From the NCBI GenBank assembly GCA_902728285.1, contig CACVBU010000865.1:3425008-3489007 (forward strand): 64,000 nucleotides of DNA, in the 5' to 3' direction. How positions within the stretch are numbered: the stretch's first letter is position 1; each line of letters begins with the position of its first letter. Made by a program: the position numbers and the translations under genes. Positions 19,881 to 31,878 of the stretch are shown here, piece after piece. The stretch comes from Clytia hemisphaerica. Lineage: Eukaryota > Cnidaria > Hydrozoa > Leptothecata > Clytiidae. Under the pieces are notes generated by a model. That model saw nothing but the letters and a program-made list of their open reading frames with translations, was not told where the DNA came from and searched no databases.

Positions 19881-20752
19881 ATGGCACGTGAAAGCACCAG
19901 TAAATACTATCTTGTTTAAAACTAAACTATGTTGTTAAAAAGAAACTATTTTTCATTCAGCGGATACTATCTCACTTTAAAAGAAACTAAGTTCGCTTCA
20001 GGAGAAACTATCTTGTTTAAAACAAAACTATCTCATTTAAAAAGAAACTAACTCATTTAGAAAGAAACTATCTTTTTTAACGAGTTCATCGGAAACTTAC
20101 GTCCAGAAAAGACGAGTTATAGTAAACGAGTTATAAATACTGTTTTATCAAAAAATCAAAAGCTGAGTAAGGAAGAGTTGTAACTCGAGCTTAGAAGAAA
20201 AAAGCGTGCTTTTTTAAGAACTAGCCGTAGAGGCTTACCAGCCGGGACTAAAAAGGAAAAAAACAAAGGAAAATTTTGGGAATTTTACGAACGTTTGCAG
20301 GACAAATTTGACCAATTTTGATCAAATTTTCTATCTTTCAGGGAGTAAAAAGTTGAAATTTTTCTTTTTTCCAGCCCCTTAGTGGGACTGAAATTAGATT
20401 TTCTGATTTTCCAGCCCTTAGCGGGACTTTGGAAGTCCAAAAATGGTACCCTTAAGGGCGGCACATACCGTATGCCTAAGTACCCATTTTGCCTATGTAC
20501 CTGTTGCGCAAGCTAGGGGTTTCCCCTTCTTTATACTCTAAAGTCTTTTTAAATGAGATAGTTTCGTTTAAAATGAGATAGTTTTCGTTTTAAAATAAGA
20601 TAGTTTCATTTTAAATGAACTTAGTTTCTTAGGGAAATAGTATCCCCTGAATGAAACATAGTTTCTTTTTAATCGAGATAGTATTGGTTTAAAATGACAT
20701 AGTAGTTTTGTTTTAAACAAGATAGTATTTATTGCCGCTTCTGCGCGCCATA
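19881..20752. mobile_element. Foldback element T with AAACTATCTC words
   Basis: ATGGCACGTGAAAGCACC at the left pairs loosely with the complement of GGCGCGCAGAAGCGGC at the right, and TAAATACTATCTTG pairs exactly. Behind the left end AAACTATCT(C/T) words repeat every 15-35 bases (about 19905-20080). Behind the right end their complements GAGATAGTTT repeat (about 20555-20740). The centre carries CCAGCC..TAG.GGGACT pieces on both sides of a short inner palindrome. No coding capacity. Confidence 0.75.
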
Positions 20753-21357
20753 CTATATACTGATGTAGCTATGTACCGAAAACTGCTCTAACTTGGGACT
20801 ATCTGACATTACTGACAAAACATGGGACGGCAATTCGGCCACCATTTTACCGAACCTCCAAAGTCATTTGATTTCAGTTAAGGAACGGCGAATTAAAAAA
20901 TACATGATTTCTCTTTCGATTTTACAGTGAGTGAAAATACAGACCAGATATGCAACAGTCCCATGTTTCGGCCAATCGTCCCCAAGTCAAGTTAGAGCAG
21001 TTAGTTGACGGTATTATGTCTATTAAAGTCAAAATTAGTACTAGTAATCTCATGGTTATAGGGAAATTCGGGATAAATTTCCAGAGTTTAATTTTGAAAT
21101 TTAAAACATTTCGAAATTTGACTGAGGGTAATTTATCCAGAATTTCACGAAAACAAGCATGGGATTCCTGGTTAATCTCACATGGGATTCCTGGTTAATC
21201 TCATGGTTTGGATTGAAATTCTAACAATTTTGAAAAACGTCAATTTAACACTGGAAATCAATCTGAAAATTCAAAAAGAGGTCTCAAAAAAGTCATAGAA
21301 ACGCGAATCGAGTTTTAATTGGATAGTATTCCATTTACTTAAGCCTTTGAACAGTCA
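20753..21357. other. No feature recognised
   Basis: Contains a small local duplication (CATGGGATTCCTGGTTAATCTCA, copies at about 21158 and 21180) that makes an 82-residue frame. No domain was seen. Confidence 0.4.
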
Positions 21358-22426
21358 GGAACAGTCGCCCTATTAGGAGACGTCTCTTAATCAAGAGACC
21401 CGTCTCCTAATCAGGAGGTTCACGTCTCCTAATTAGGAGACGGGTGTAATTATCTTGTGAACAAAGAAACTGTGCTTAATTTAGTTGCTCCGATTGGAAA
21501 GAACACAAAAAATTTATTCCATATGGTGATTTTCAGAAAAATCCACCGGTGGAATCAATCACAATTCTAATAATCCATAAGAACCAATCAGAAGTAAGAA
21601 TCTGTCTTCTGAACAAAAGCATCTCAAAGTCAAAAAGAAAAATGGCGGACATGAAAAAAATCAAGAGGGGCTTCCTTGTAGTGCTTTATATTAGGATTGT
21701 GATCGATTGCACCGATAAATTTTGATAATTTTTTTAAAACTTTACCAATTCGAGGCTGCTCTTTCCATTAAAACTAGTTTCAAAATGCGCGGAAAAGCCT
21801 AAAGCCCAGTCTGGGAAATCCTCTCAATTGCACGCTTATGTTCCGAGGCCGTAAGCGCGCAATTGCATGGTTATCAAAATGGCAGAATTTTTAAGCGTGT
21901 AGTTACACGCTTATCGAAATTGTTCTGAAACGGGCGATAAGCGTTAAGCAAGATTGACTGGTGACGGCTTTTGCGGTAAGCGTGTAATTGCACGCTTTAA
22001 AATTTCCTATATTTTTGACACGTAATTCCTTCCGAAAGCTCTGTTGAATTTCAAAAGCCTAGGGCAGTTTTACTCAAAATTTATCGTAGAAGAAGATTCC
22101 GTAAAAATGGATTGTCCGTTAAACCATGCCTTCGCCCGAATTAGAGAATTCTGAACCCCTTGAAATCCCTAAGCAATTTCAACCGGGGCGGGAGCGGGCG
22201 TAAATTATAACCATGCAATTACGCGCTTACGCCCTCGGAACATAAGCGTGCAATTGAGAGGATTTCCCAGACTGAAGCCCTTAAATATTGAGATCAAAGT
22301 TTTATGTCTCCTTATTAGGAGACGGGTCTCCTAATCAAGCGACCCCAAGCGACCTACATGTCTCCTAATCAGGAGACGTCTCCTAATCAGGAGGCGTCTC
22401 CTAATATAATAAAAGGCGATTGTTCC
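21358..22426. mobile_element. Foldback element N with CTCCTAATCAGGAG words
   Basis: The ends GGAACAGTCGCC and GGCGATTGTTCC are inverted. Behind each lie five to seven copies of GTCTCCTAATCAGGAGAC, itself a palindrome, at about 21370-21445 and 22305-22405. Element P (21807-22274) is nested inside. Confidence 0.82.
21807..22274. mobile_element. Nested foldback element P with GCGTGTAATTGCACGC words
   Basis: CAGTCTGGGAAATCCTCTCA and its complement are perfect terminal repeats over about 45 bp, through ATTGCACGCTTATGTTCCGA. TAAGCGTGTAATTGCACGCTTA-like words recur inside in both orientations. It is flanked by AAAGCC/AAGCCC, which may be a degraded target duplication. Confidence 0.88.
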
Positions 22427-22444
22427 TAGACCTAGTATTGAAGT

Positions 22445-24794
22445 CAGGGGGGGTCAAGCAGTTAATCCAGAACATCATCTGAGTAACTGATTTTGGATGA
22501 TATTTAGGACCACCCACCCATTCTGACACTTAATCCACTCTGGATTTACTGTTTTTCAGTCACAATCTTTGTATACCACCCCCTAAAGCAGTCCACCTAA
22601 ATATTTTGACATGCATTAAGTTTTTTTAATTGATGTTGGCTAACATCAAAAAATCAAAAAATAAATCATAAATCTTGTACACCATTTTTTGAGTGATTTG
22701 CCCCTCGATCAAAACCGGAAAAATGCTATATCTCGAGATTGGAAAGGAGTTAGGAGATGGTTGACCCCTCATTGGATCGGAAATTTAATGGAGAATAAGT
22801 TGGGAGGGGTAAGAGTTGGTATAAAGAAACTTTCGAAAGTAAATATATTCGAATCATGAGGCATTTTGGGTCCGATGACGTCATCAAATCCTGAAAAATA
22901 CAATATCTCGAGTTTGAGAAGGATTTAAAGCAATGGATGACCCCTCATTGGATCGGAAATCATCTAGACACTAGAGAATCTTTTGGGTAAATAATTAATT
23001 CATTTCAGTGAAGTGAACAATATTCATCAATTTTCGATGACGTCACTTAGGTCCCAAATGACGTCACCAAACATGAAATATGCGATTTTTCAAGCTTCGA
23101 TTATTGATAAGTGGTAATATTTCGTTTTTTCGGCTTAGAATTCAAGCTTATTACCCTCTACCACCGTCCAAAGGGCTTTTGATGTACGTTCAACATCACT
23201 CTACTCGGTGTTTTGATCGGTCTCGAGTGGCAATTTTTCATTCTTTGGGCGGGATTAATTCAGTCTATAGTTAGGCTCCCTTTTACTATCTACTCCTCGG
23301 CGGGTGTGACGTCGGGTGACGGCTAACACTTTACTCTGCGTGTGCTGGTTTAAAACAAACCATTTAAATAAAAAGGTTATACAAGCTGGCAAGCAGGCTG
23401 TTCCAACTGAAATATATTTCGCAAATTGTCTACCATTTTTAATCTGTTTTAATTGGATTTTTGATTACAAAAAAAGGGGCGAATCACCCGATTTTATAAC
23501 AGCTTGAAAATTAGTGAAAACAGAATTTGTAAACAAAGCAGGAGAAAGTTAAAGCAAGACTTTGATGCAGTTTGACGTTTTAAAGACAGAAAAAGAGACA
23601 AAAGCGAGCATGAATCAGAATAAATGAATTTTACAGAATGACAGAAAATGCAGTTAGTCCACTTTTTTTTCCCAGAATTCTTTCAGAGACCACCCCTTTG
23701 GCAGTTAATCCACTCTTGGATTAACTATATTTTTCAAAATTTGAAAATGGATCACCACGGTCAAAACAGGCATAGTGTTTTGGTAGCAACTCCAGAAGAA
23801 TTTTAATTTATTTGTAAAAACCTATCTTATCTTGTAGAGCTTTGAAAAAGAAAGAAAATAAGGGGTCATAGGCCTCCAGAGGATAAGTGGTTGTAAAGAT
23901 ATTCAAATTTTAGTGTCAAAAATTTGACTAAAAATGTCAAAAAAAAGGTTAGGAAAATAGCTTGGAAAAATTCGAAAAATGTGTCAAAAAAGAAAAAAAA
24001 GAAATTTTCCAGTCATGCTTCTTCAATTTTGCATATCTCTATTTCTAGTGTAGCTAGAGACCTGAAATTTGGAGGGAGAATTCTTTGATGGTGTTAGAAT
24101 ATCATTATATAAAAATATTTGAAAAAAGAAGACATTGCATTGTTTTATTTTTGTTTTTGAAGAAAATTAGCTTGAAAAAGGTTGAAATGAGTCAAAAAAG
24201 GTGGTAGGATCCATTTTCAAGGGGCCTCTGGAAATGGAGGAACAAAAACTTATGAATAAAGAATAAGTTTTTCTGAAAGGAGAAACCCCAAATGAAAAGA
24301 AAATCCATTTCGGCAGAAATGAAAACTTTTTTTTGGGACATTCCCATGCAAAAGAAGCAAAAAAGTGAAAAAAACTACATGAAAATGAAAGATTTAGAAT
24401 TAGCGATTGTGATTTTTGAATTCCTCACCCTTTTTCTGATAACCATACAAAGTTTCAGTCTTCAAATACATTTTCCTCCGTTTCCAGACACATTTGTTCA
24501 TCGATAGTTGGAAATTTTTTTTCTCCCGTCGACAAACAATTTTCAAAATGTTGCAAAACGTTCGGCATTTTACCAATTTGCCGTCTAGCCCGTGTCCACA
24601 GTCCTATATACTGCTGGAAAGCTAAGATCACGGGCTTTCATTTAGTAAAAACCGGATCGCTTTAGCATACATAGAAAAAAAGTTCGAAGGGTTCAAAGTT
24701 CACGGAAAAATGAAACATTTGGTTTGCCGTCAACGAAAGTTGCATGACTTCTGGAGTCGCTAGTTTTGGATTAACTGCTTTTTAACCCCCCCTG
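22445..24794. mobile_element. CAGGGGGG element Q, 2.35 kb, 7-bp target duplication
   Basis: The left end reads CAGGGGGGGTCAAGCAGTTA followed by ATCCA. The right end is TGGATTAACTGCTTTTTAAC followed by seven C and TG. TTGAAGT stands on both sides (22438-22444 and 24795-24801). Inside, further GGATTA.CTG / CAGTTAATCCA words sit near both ends and at about 22530-22560 and 23650-23730. A tandem pair lies at about 22720-23060. No transposase frame is visible. The architecture matches 32648-33236. Confidence 0.88.
22720..23060 (+). repeat. Tandem pair inside element Q, about 180-bp unit
   Basis: TATATCTCGAGATTGGAAAGG...GACCCCTCATTGGATCGGAAAT recurs as AATATCTCGAGTTTGAGAAGG...GACCCCTCATTGGATCGGAAAT about 180 bases later. 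Each unit contains a GATGACGTCA.-type sequence downstream. It is not coding. Confidence 0.75.
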
Positions 24795-24801
24795 TTGAAG
24801 T

Positions 24802-25510
24802 TAGTAAGAAAGTCGAAAAAGGTGATGAATTTCCAAACGATGAAAATTTCACTTTAGCGGGAAATTACAAAATCTAGGAGGGAAATTACAAAAGCTAGGA
24901 GGGAAATTACAAGTTCGCGGGAAATTACAAATTAACGTAAGCAAAAACGTCAATCGAATTTCAATCAACCATGAGATTACAGAATGTACTCTTACTGTTG
25001 ACCTACCACAAAAACTAAAGATACTCACACATAGTTTGAACATACCAATCATACCCAAATAAATGGTGAAGGGTTAAAAGATAAACTGACAATAAGTTTG
25101 AAGTTGGATGTTTAACTTTAAAAGGAAATTGTATATATTGCATGCAATATCACTCATTGCTCTGCCTACCATTTTGAATGGAATATCCGTGCATATTTGA
25201 TTCTCTGGGTGTTCAATATAAAAATTATGGAGGTAATAATATTAAGCTTACGTACCCTCATTTCTTGTTTTATTACCTCCCTAGTGTTTTATTTAGATGA
25301 AACATTAACCTCACTCATGGCGCTCGCTGCGTTTAGCTCGCTGATTGGTGGATGAAGAACTTTTTGGTTGGTTCTTCAATTTCATTCTTGGTTGGTTGGT
25401 TCGTTGATTGATTCTGGTTGATTTAGGCTCGCTGGGGCTGCAAGGTTAATTTTCTTTCAAGCTTTCAATTCTCATTCATTTCTCTTCAGAACTTGATTCA
25501 GTGGTCTAGT
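24802..25510. other. No gene recognised; short GGGAAATTACAAA tandem
   Basis: At 24857-24930 GGGAAATTACAAA(A/G).. is repeated four times, which creates the minus-strand 69-residue frame (CNFPP repeats). The rest is AT-rich, with a GGTTGGTT-rich stretch at about 25330-25430. No domain was seen. Confidence 0.6.
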
Positions 25511-25680
25511 ACCTTAAACTTGGTCTACACCCCTCCTCCTCTAATTCCGACACCCCTTTTTTTATCAGCTGAAATTTATAGAAAGGTTGAAACTGTTTTT
25601 CATTGCTTTTAGTGGTTAGAGAGGAAGAATCCTTTTTTTAATCAGTGATTCAAGCTTTCATATTATTCCTTTCTCTAAAG

Positions 25681-25942
25681 AGGCCCCCCCAGCGGCACCC
25701 CTAATCACACCATCACGCAAAAAAAAATTCTCCATCACGCATCACGAAAATCGCTGAAATTTGTCATCACGCAAAAAATAGCGAAAAATAGCCCGAATCA
25801 CGCATCACGCCTCAAATTTTTGCCCTATCACGCATCACGCCAAAATCTTGATCACGCCATCACGCCAAAAAAAATCTCTAATCACGCCATCACGCAAGAA
25901 AAAAGTCCCAATCACGCCATCACGCAAACCGCTGGGGGGGGC
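25681..25942. mobile_element. Nested element L with CATCACGC words, 9-bp target duplication
   Basis: AGGCCCCCCCAGCGG and CCGCTGGGGGGGGC are inverted ends. Between them the word ATCACGC(C)ATCACGC repeats some fifteen times, mostly in one orientation. TCTCTAAAG stands immediately on both sides (25672-25680 and 25943-25951), a 9-bp duplication of a sequence that is single-copy in the intact K1 element. Confidence 0.85.
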
Positions 25943-25951
25943 TCTCTAAAG

Positions 25952-26775
25952 CAGTGTAGCTGGAACCTCGATATTCCAGGATTAGAAAAAGCTATACCTG
26001 TTATCTTTTTTCTTTAAAGAATCAACAAGCCATCAACATCGATAAATTACACACATTCCCTCAGAAACTTTTAAAATTATCTGCCATTATGACTTTCTTG
26101 AAGCCGTTCCAAAATTAACCAATCGGGTTAGGTATCGGAATTCCTATGGGAGTTCTTTTCCGAGATTTGTAAAATAGCTAAGTCAGCAAAAAAACTTTTC
26201 CTGGGGGTTTGAGGAATAAACAGAACTGTTATCATTCGTTTTTTATTTAACCGTATATTTAAATTTGCGCTCAAAAATACTTTAATAAATAAGTTAATAA
26301 TATTCAAATGTACTATTTTTATCTCTCAGAAAATAAACACTTACCTACAGAACGACATAGTTTATCATTTGAACTACCCCATGTTTGGACCATTCCATCA
26401 TGGGCGCAAAATAGGGCGAAAACTAAGTAATTCACCCTCAGTGCAAGATTGCCGCCTCATCTTTATTCGCCCGCACGAAAACGAGCTAGTCATTTTTTTC
26501 TCACGCGCTCAAGGGGAAAAGGAAAGTGATTGATATTCTTTGAAGAAAAAACGTCAGAGACAAACCCAAAGACCAAAAGATGTATTTTGTTGTTGAGAAT
26601 CGATCCTGTGAAGATGAAAAAATTTCTGCTATGCGTTTTTTTCGGAACGCTGAAAAACTCTAATTTCGATCTTCCTTAAAGGTAAAGAGGTTGCGAGATT
26701 TGGGCTAGCGAGGCAAAAATCGCTAAAAAACTGGTAAAATCGTAATCCTCAAAAATCGAAGTTCCAGCTTCACTG
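25952..26775. mobile_element. Nested element M with CAGTG ends, TAAAG duplication
   Basis: The left end CAGTGTAGCTGGAACCTCGA and the right end TCGAAGTTCCAGCTTCACTG are inverted repeats. TAAAG flanks both sides (25947-25951 and 26776-26780). 824 bp, with no long frame. CAGTG ends occur in several superfamilies, so I do not assign one. Confidence 0.8.
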
Positions 26776-26990
26776 TAAAGAAGGGTGTCGGAATTTTAGA
26801 CTTATAACGAAATGATAACAAACAAAAATACTTTACACACTGTATTTAAAGTTTGAAATTAAGTTGATTCTACTTAGCTCTTTGTTTTCATGTCTAACCC
26901 CCGTCTCAAAAGAAGTCCCAGAATCCCGAGATTTTTGCAGTCCCGAGGGCGTTCAAAACAAAGGTGTTTTTATTTTTCCGCCCACTTACA

Positions 26991-27937
26991 ACCAGAGTGA
27001 TCTCAATCGAACGAAATCGACGATCGAACCAGTCGAACCAAATCGACCGCAATCGACCGATTGAAATTCGATTGTCGAATGCAATCAAATCTCAATCGAA
27101 TATTAGGCGATGGGAATTTGATGTTCTGTTTACCGTCGACCGCCCGCATGCTCTTGAGCCGCCGCTCAAAAAAGTTCATTATTTTCTTCTTTTCCTGTGC
27201 CAAGCTATCCAAAACACTCAAAGTGAATCAAAAATAACATCTTCGCTAACAAAATGTGCGCCTCGAGTAAAAAACATGGTTCCAATCACGTCTGCGAATG
27301 GGGCGGGCATTTTTTTAAGCAGATGGCGGCATCAAGGGCGTTTTAGAAATTTGCGTTTTAGACGCATCTCGAACGCGTTCGAATTTTCGCGCATGTCATT
27401 TTGATTCCGAAAGTGAAAGCAGCTCGATTTCACGGTGGAATTCAACTTCGTTGGAGATTGGAAGCACTAGGTAGGAATAATGAATAATGAATAATGAAAT
27501 TTTGCCGCATCAAATATTTTTTGAAACGCGAAGGTAAACAGAACATCAAATTCCCATCGCCTTACCGCAATTTTCAGATTCAATTGCTATTCGATTGCGT
27601 TCGATTGCGTTCGATTGATGTTCGATTGCGTTAGATTGCGTTCAATTGTTGATTCATTGAACCCCGGATTGTTCATCACATAATTTCTACGGGAAATCGA
27701 ATTTAATTTCATTCGACTTGTGATGTTTGAGAGCTTGTATGTTGGAAAGCTGCAAGAATAAAGCCAGACGATCTCAACCGAACGGAATCTACGATCGAAC
27801 CAGTCGAACAACAATCGAACCAATCAAATATTACCCAGAATTTTGACGTTCGACAATCGAATTTCAATCGGTCGATTGCGTTCAATTTGGTTCAACTGGT
27901 TCGATCGTAGATTCCGTTCGATTGAGATCGTCTGGTT
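26991..27937. mobile_element. Composite foldback BB with ATCGAAC/GATTGCGTTC words
   Basis: ACCAGAGTGATCTCAATCGA at the left pairs with TCGATTGAGATCGTCTGGT-type sequence at the right. Further in, GGCGATGGGAATTTGATGTT and its complement (27106 and 27541) pair. The words CGATCGAACCAGTCGAAC and TCGATTGCGTTCGATTGCG dominate both ends. The right end from 27763 is itself a second hairpin. The 146-residue plus-strand frame at 26964-27404 is made of these words and has no known domain. Confidence 0.78.
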
Positions 27938-29039
27938 ACCAATTTTTCTTAAAAATAGGCATTTAAAATATCAAATTAAAAAATAATAGTATAAAACCTT
28001 ATTTTTTACCGTATAGTCCTTCTCCTAAAACGAACAAACAAAATTCACTAGAAAAATAAAGAAATTACAAGTGTTATCAAGCCACCCAAAATGAACTTTC
28101 ATTCGTCGCGCGTCATCAAATTGTTGTATACGTCACGATCTATTGTCAAACATTGTCCAATCCCGTAAGCGATTGAAGTGCCGTCAGTAATAATCTGAGA
28201 AGAGAACAATAACATTATGACATCTCACAAATAAATTACGCTGGGAAAGTCCGCGAGGACAACACGCGGTATTAACATTTTTCCCTCGCAAGTTTGGGGG
28301 GAAAACGAAAGTACTCTATATTTTACGTATGGGGAAGTGTAAGAAAGATTTACAAAATAGAAAAGTTTCGTTTTGGGGTAAAGAATCAGTATTGTGATTT
28401 TAAGCAAGTTTCTATTTTGCAATTTTTCTACAGAGCCAAATAAAGATTTTTTCTATTGTTCTTGCTCGATTGCCTCTAAGGATAAGTTCCGTAGTTATGA
28501 GGTAATCGAGACAAAATGTGACGAATTTGCGCGGAAACGAAATTTAACACTGTTCTAGGTTGTTGAATCATTGTTTTTTTCTGATTTTTTGCTTGAAAGT
28601 AGATAAAAGATGGCTCAAGCAGATTTTTGTAAAAAAAGAATTTTCAGCTCAAAAAATGCATCTTTATCTATGAATCACTATTAATAAGCATACAATAATG
28701 TTCTCAGCCAAATTACTGGATTTTTTGATGAGATATGTTTTTTTGCTCGCAAAGTCTTGAATATAAAAGAATATTTATGAAATTATGGTAACTTCTAAAA
28801 GTTTTTTTATAAGAAATAAACGACTAATTTTAATAGATCGTCACTATTTGTGTTCTGAATGATTGTTTAATGGTCACACTCACGTAGATATCAATTATAT
28901 AATATGTGTTAAATGCATAACCAGGTAGGTCCATAAAAGTATCACTTTATAAAAAGTATCAGTTTATTGTGGAATATAACCCAGAGGGGGGCACTCGATT
29001 TTAAAAACGACCGTACGTTCAGCCCAAAATCAGGTCTCT
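27938..29039. other. No gene recognised
   Basis: AT-rich DNA. A single ACCAGGTAGGTCC at about 28921 matches the end of the element at 36937-37795 but has no partner here. The 65-residue minus-strand frame at 28225-28422 has no domain. Confidence 0.4.
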
Positions 29040-31519
29040 AAAATCAGACCCTTACAGTCAGTTCCATCAATATTCCAAAAACATTTTGTTCAACCACCTT
29101 CACTTCAAGATAGGCCATCATAGAATGAACTTCCTAATGGTAATATTTTAGACTTTCTATTCACAAACAACACAGACACTGTATTTAATTACACATGCTC
29201 ACCTACTATTTATTCAGATCATCTTGTTGTAGATGTTACAACACATCTGAATTTTGATAATCAATTCGGAGAAACTGAAGAACGTAACTTAATAAGCAAA
29301 TTTGACCTCTACAACTTCCAAAGTGATAAAATTGACTGGGAAATTATTAACAAAGAATTAACAGAGATTAATTGGCCTCAAGAACTGGACACAAATCTAT
29401 ATGACCCAAATCGTCAATATGCCAACTTCCTTGAAAAATGTCTTCTGATTGTGAAAAAGCATTTGCCAAAGAGAAAACCTCCAAAAATTTTTCAAAGATT
29501 CCAAGAGATCGTCGTATTCTTATGAGAAAACGTAAAAGACTCTCCAAAAAGAATTTCAAAACCAATAAAACAAATCAGAAACTAATTGACATTGAACTGA
29601 TGCTACAGCAATCCCACAAAAATGAACGCGATAAAGCAGAGCTGGATGCCTCACTGAAAATCAAAAGCAATCCTAAATACTTCTACTCCTATGCAAAAAG
29701 ATTCACAAAAACTAAACCTAAAGTTGGCCCACTGAAAAATCCAACCACCAACAAATTAACAACTGACTCGCAAGAGATGGCAAACATCTTACAAAAACAA
29801 TACTGTTCAGTATTTACCACTCCCAAAACAGACTACAGTTTTCTGAATTCAAATGAGACAAAAGACTCCTCAACCCTTGAGCACATTACTTTCACAGAAG
29901 ATGATTTCATCCAACAAATTGACACTATTCCAGCCAACTCGTCAGCTGGACCAGATGGCTTGCCAGCAAAGTTTTTCAAAATGTGCAAGAAATCACTTTC
30001 TAAGCCACTTAAGATGATATGGCAAAACAACTTTGACAAAGGAATCACACCTGAAATTCTCAAAACAAGCCACATTACACCAATATTCAAGAAAGGAGAT
30101 CAAGGTTTACCAGAGAATTATCGGCCTGTTGCCCTGACATCAATTACCACTAAAATATTTTAGAAAATAGTCAGAGAGAAATTGCAAATCCACCTTGAAG
30201 AAAACAACCTATACAATCCAACACAACATGGTTTCAGACCAGGGCGATCTTGCTTGAGTCAACTATTGGCTCATGTAGAAAGACTGATATCTCACCTACA
30301 AAACAATGAAAATGTTGATGTAATCTACCTTGACTTCAGCAAGGCCTTTGATAAGGTGGACCATCACATCTTGCTACACAAGCTAAAAATCAATGGAATC
30401 AAAGGACAACTATTGAACTGGATACAATCCTTCCTTACTGAGAGATACCAAAAAGTTTCCATAAACACGTTCCTATCAGATGAAGCGAAAGTTACAAGCG
30501 GAGTTCCACAAGGCTCAGTTCTGGGCCCCCTCTTGTTTCTGGTAATGATCAGTGACATAAACGAAAAGATTAAACATTCCATCCTCTCATCTTTTGCTGA
30601 CGACACAAGACTTATGAAGGCAATATCTTGCGCTGCAGATATGAGTCTGCTTCAAGACGATCTAGACATTGTCTATAACTGGACATCCATCAACAATATG
30701 GAGCTCAATGGAAAAAAGTTTGAACACATTGCATACGGAAAAAATGAACAACTGAAAGTACACTCAGTCTACAAATCAGACGTACAGCAGCCAATCGAAA
30801 TAAAAAGTGCAGTGAAAGACCTGGGCATCCTGCTCTCAAACAACCTGTCTTATGAAATGCACATTCAAACGATCACTGACAGAGTCAAGGGTATAAGTGC
30901 CTGGATATACAGAACCTTCAAGTCCAGAGATAAATCAGTAATGATCACTCTTTGGAAGACATTGGTACTTCAACATCTGGAATACTGCTCCCAGCTATGG
31001 TCTCCTACAAAGCGATCCCTGATGCAAGAACTGGAGTATCTGCAAAAATCCTTAATAAAAGGGATCCAACTTCCACCCAATTTGAATTATTGGGAGAAGC
31101 TCAAACACCTCAATATGTACAGTCTCGAGAGAAGACGCGAAAGATACCAAATTATATATACATGGTGTATAATCGAACAACTGGTGCCAAATTTCAACTA
31201 TGGTGAAGGGGAAGGCGGTATTTATTCATATACAAACCAACGCCTGGGAAGAAAATGCCACCTCAAACCAGTGAATACAACGAACAAGAACATTTGGAAG
31301 AGCTGCCTTTCAGACACCGGTCCAAGACTATTCAATGTGTTACCAAGAAAAATACGTGACATGACCAAATGTTCCAAAAATTCCTTCAAAAAACAACTTG
31401 ATCAATTTCTGCAAGATGTTCCCGACCTGCCACTGCTCCCTGCCTATCTCCCTTACAGGATGGCTGACTCGAATTCAATTGTCGAAATGGTCAAACACCG
31501 GACCCCACGGGTTGAGTGA
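29040..31519 (+). pseudogene. LINE polyprotein pseudogene (EN fragment + RT with one stop)
   Basis: The endonuclease end reads NILDFLFTNNTDTVFN then YSDHLVVDV, the SDH motif of APE nucleases, in the frame of 29151. That frame has a TAG at 29121 and closes near 29523. The RT continues from about 29480 in another frame: ANSSAGPDGLPAKFFK, HITPIFKKGDQGLPENYRPV, then a TAG at 30161. The same frame resumes with HGFRPGRSCLSQL, motif A YLDFSKAFDKVDH, motif B SGVPQGSVLGPLLFLVMISD, motif C SFADDTRLM and the connection region to 31519. So there is one frameshift at an A-rich stretch, one stop in the endonuclease and one in the RT. Apart from these the RT is well preserved. It resembles the CR1/L2 group more than the LINE at 16.7 kb does. 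Confidence 0.87.
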
Positions 31520-31565
31520 GCAGAGAATTTGCTGAAACACATCAAAGGTAATCAAAGGTAAAGGT
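29040..31565 (+). mobile_element. CR1/L2-like LINE, endonuclease C-terminus plus reverse transcriptase, defective
   Basis: The visible part starts within the APE endonuclease and runs through the RT to a 3' tail of ATCAAAGGTAATCAAAGGTAAAGGTAA. Short 3' repeats rather than poly(A) are typical of the CR1/L2 group. The 5' half (ORF1 and most of the endonuclease) is missing, as is usual for truncated LINE copies. It ends 313 bases before the kinesin start codon, so it could influence that promoter. Confidence 0.85.
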
Positions 31566-31878
31566 AACTTTATTTTTTATGATTTTGAACGGGACACAGT
31601 ACAGATTTAGCGCAAATCGCCCAAAAGTATTCTTGTTTTTGTTCTAAAAAAATGTTCATGCTGTAAGGAAAATTACCTTCCTGTTATTACTCAAGGAAAA
31701 TGATATTATATTTTTCAAGGAAAATGATTTAAATTTAAATTCCTCAAGTAATTTTTTGATTGATACACTCTGAATTGTTTGACATCAACAGTTTAAAAAA
31801 AGATTCCTCCCCCTCCTAGTAAATTTTTATAACCACTAATGAAATCATTCCATTTTTAAGGAACTCAAAAAAAACTAT
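31566..31878 (+). promoter_or_regulatory. Presumed kinesin 5' region with an acceptor-like site
   Basis: The 313 bases between the LINE and the kinesin ATG. ATTCCATTTTTAAG ends at 31860, 18 bases before the ATG, and looks like a splice acceptor. The first exon may therefore begin at 31861 by cis- or trans-splicing. No other element was recognised. Confidence 0.35.

Larger units (their letters stand above)
25511..26804. mobile_element. TIR element K3, split by two nested insertions
   Basis: The left part (CTAATTCCGACACCCC, GCTGAAATTTATAGAAAGGTTGAAACTG, TTCTCTAAAG) and the right part (AAGAAGGGTGTCGGAATT) together reconstitute the 207-bp element seen intact at 13671-13877. Elements L (25681-25942) and M (25952-26775) sit between them at the TCTCTAAAG|AAGGG point. 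Confidence 0.88.

Noticed and set aside
26964-27404. 146-residue plus-strand frame
   Set aside because: It runs through the ATCGAAC words and one arm of foldback BB; no domain and no splice context.
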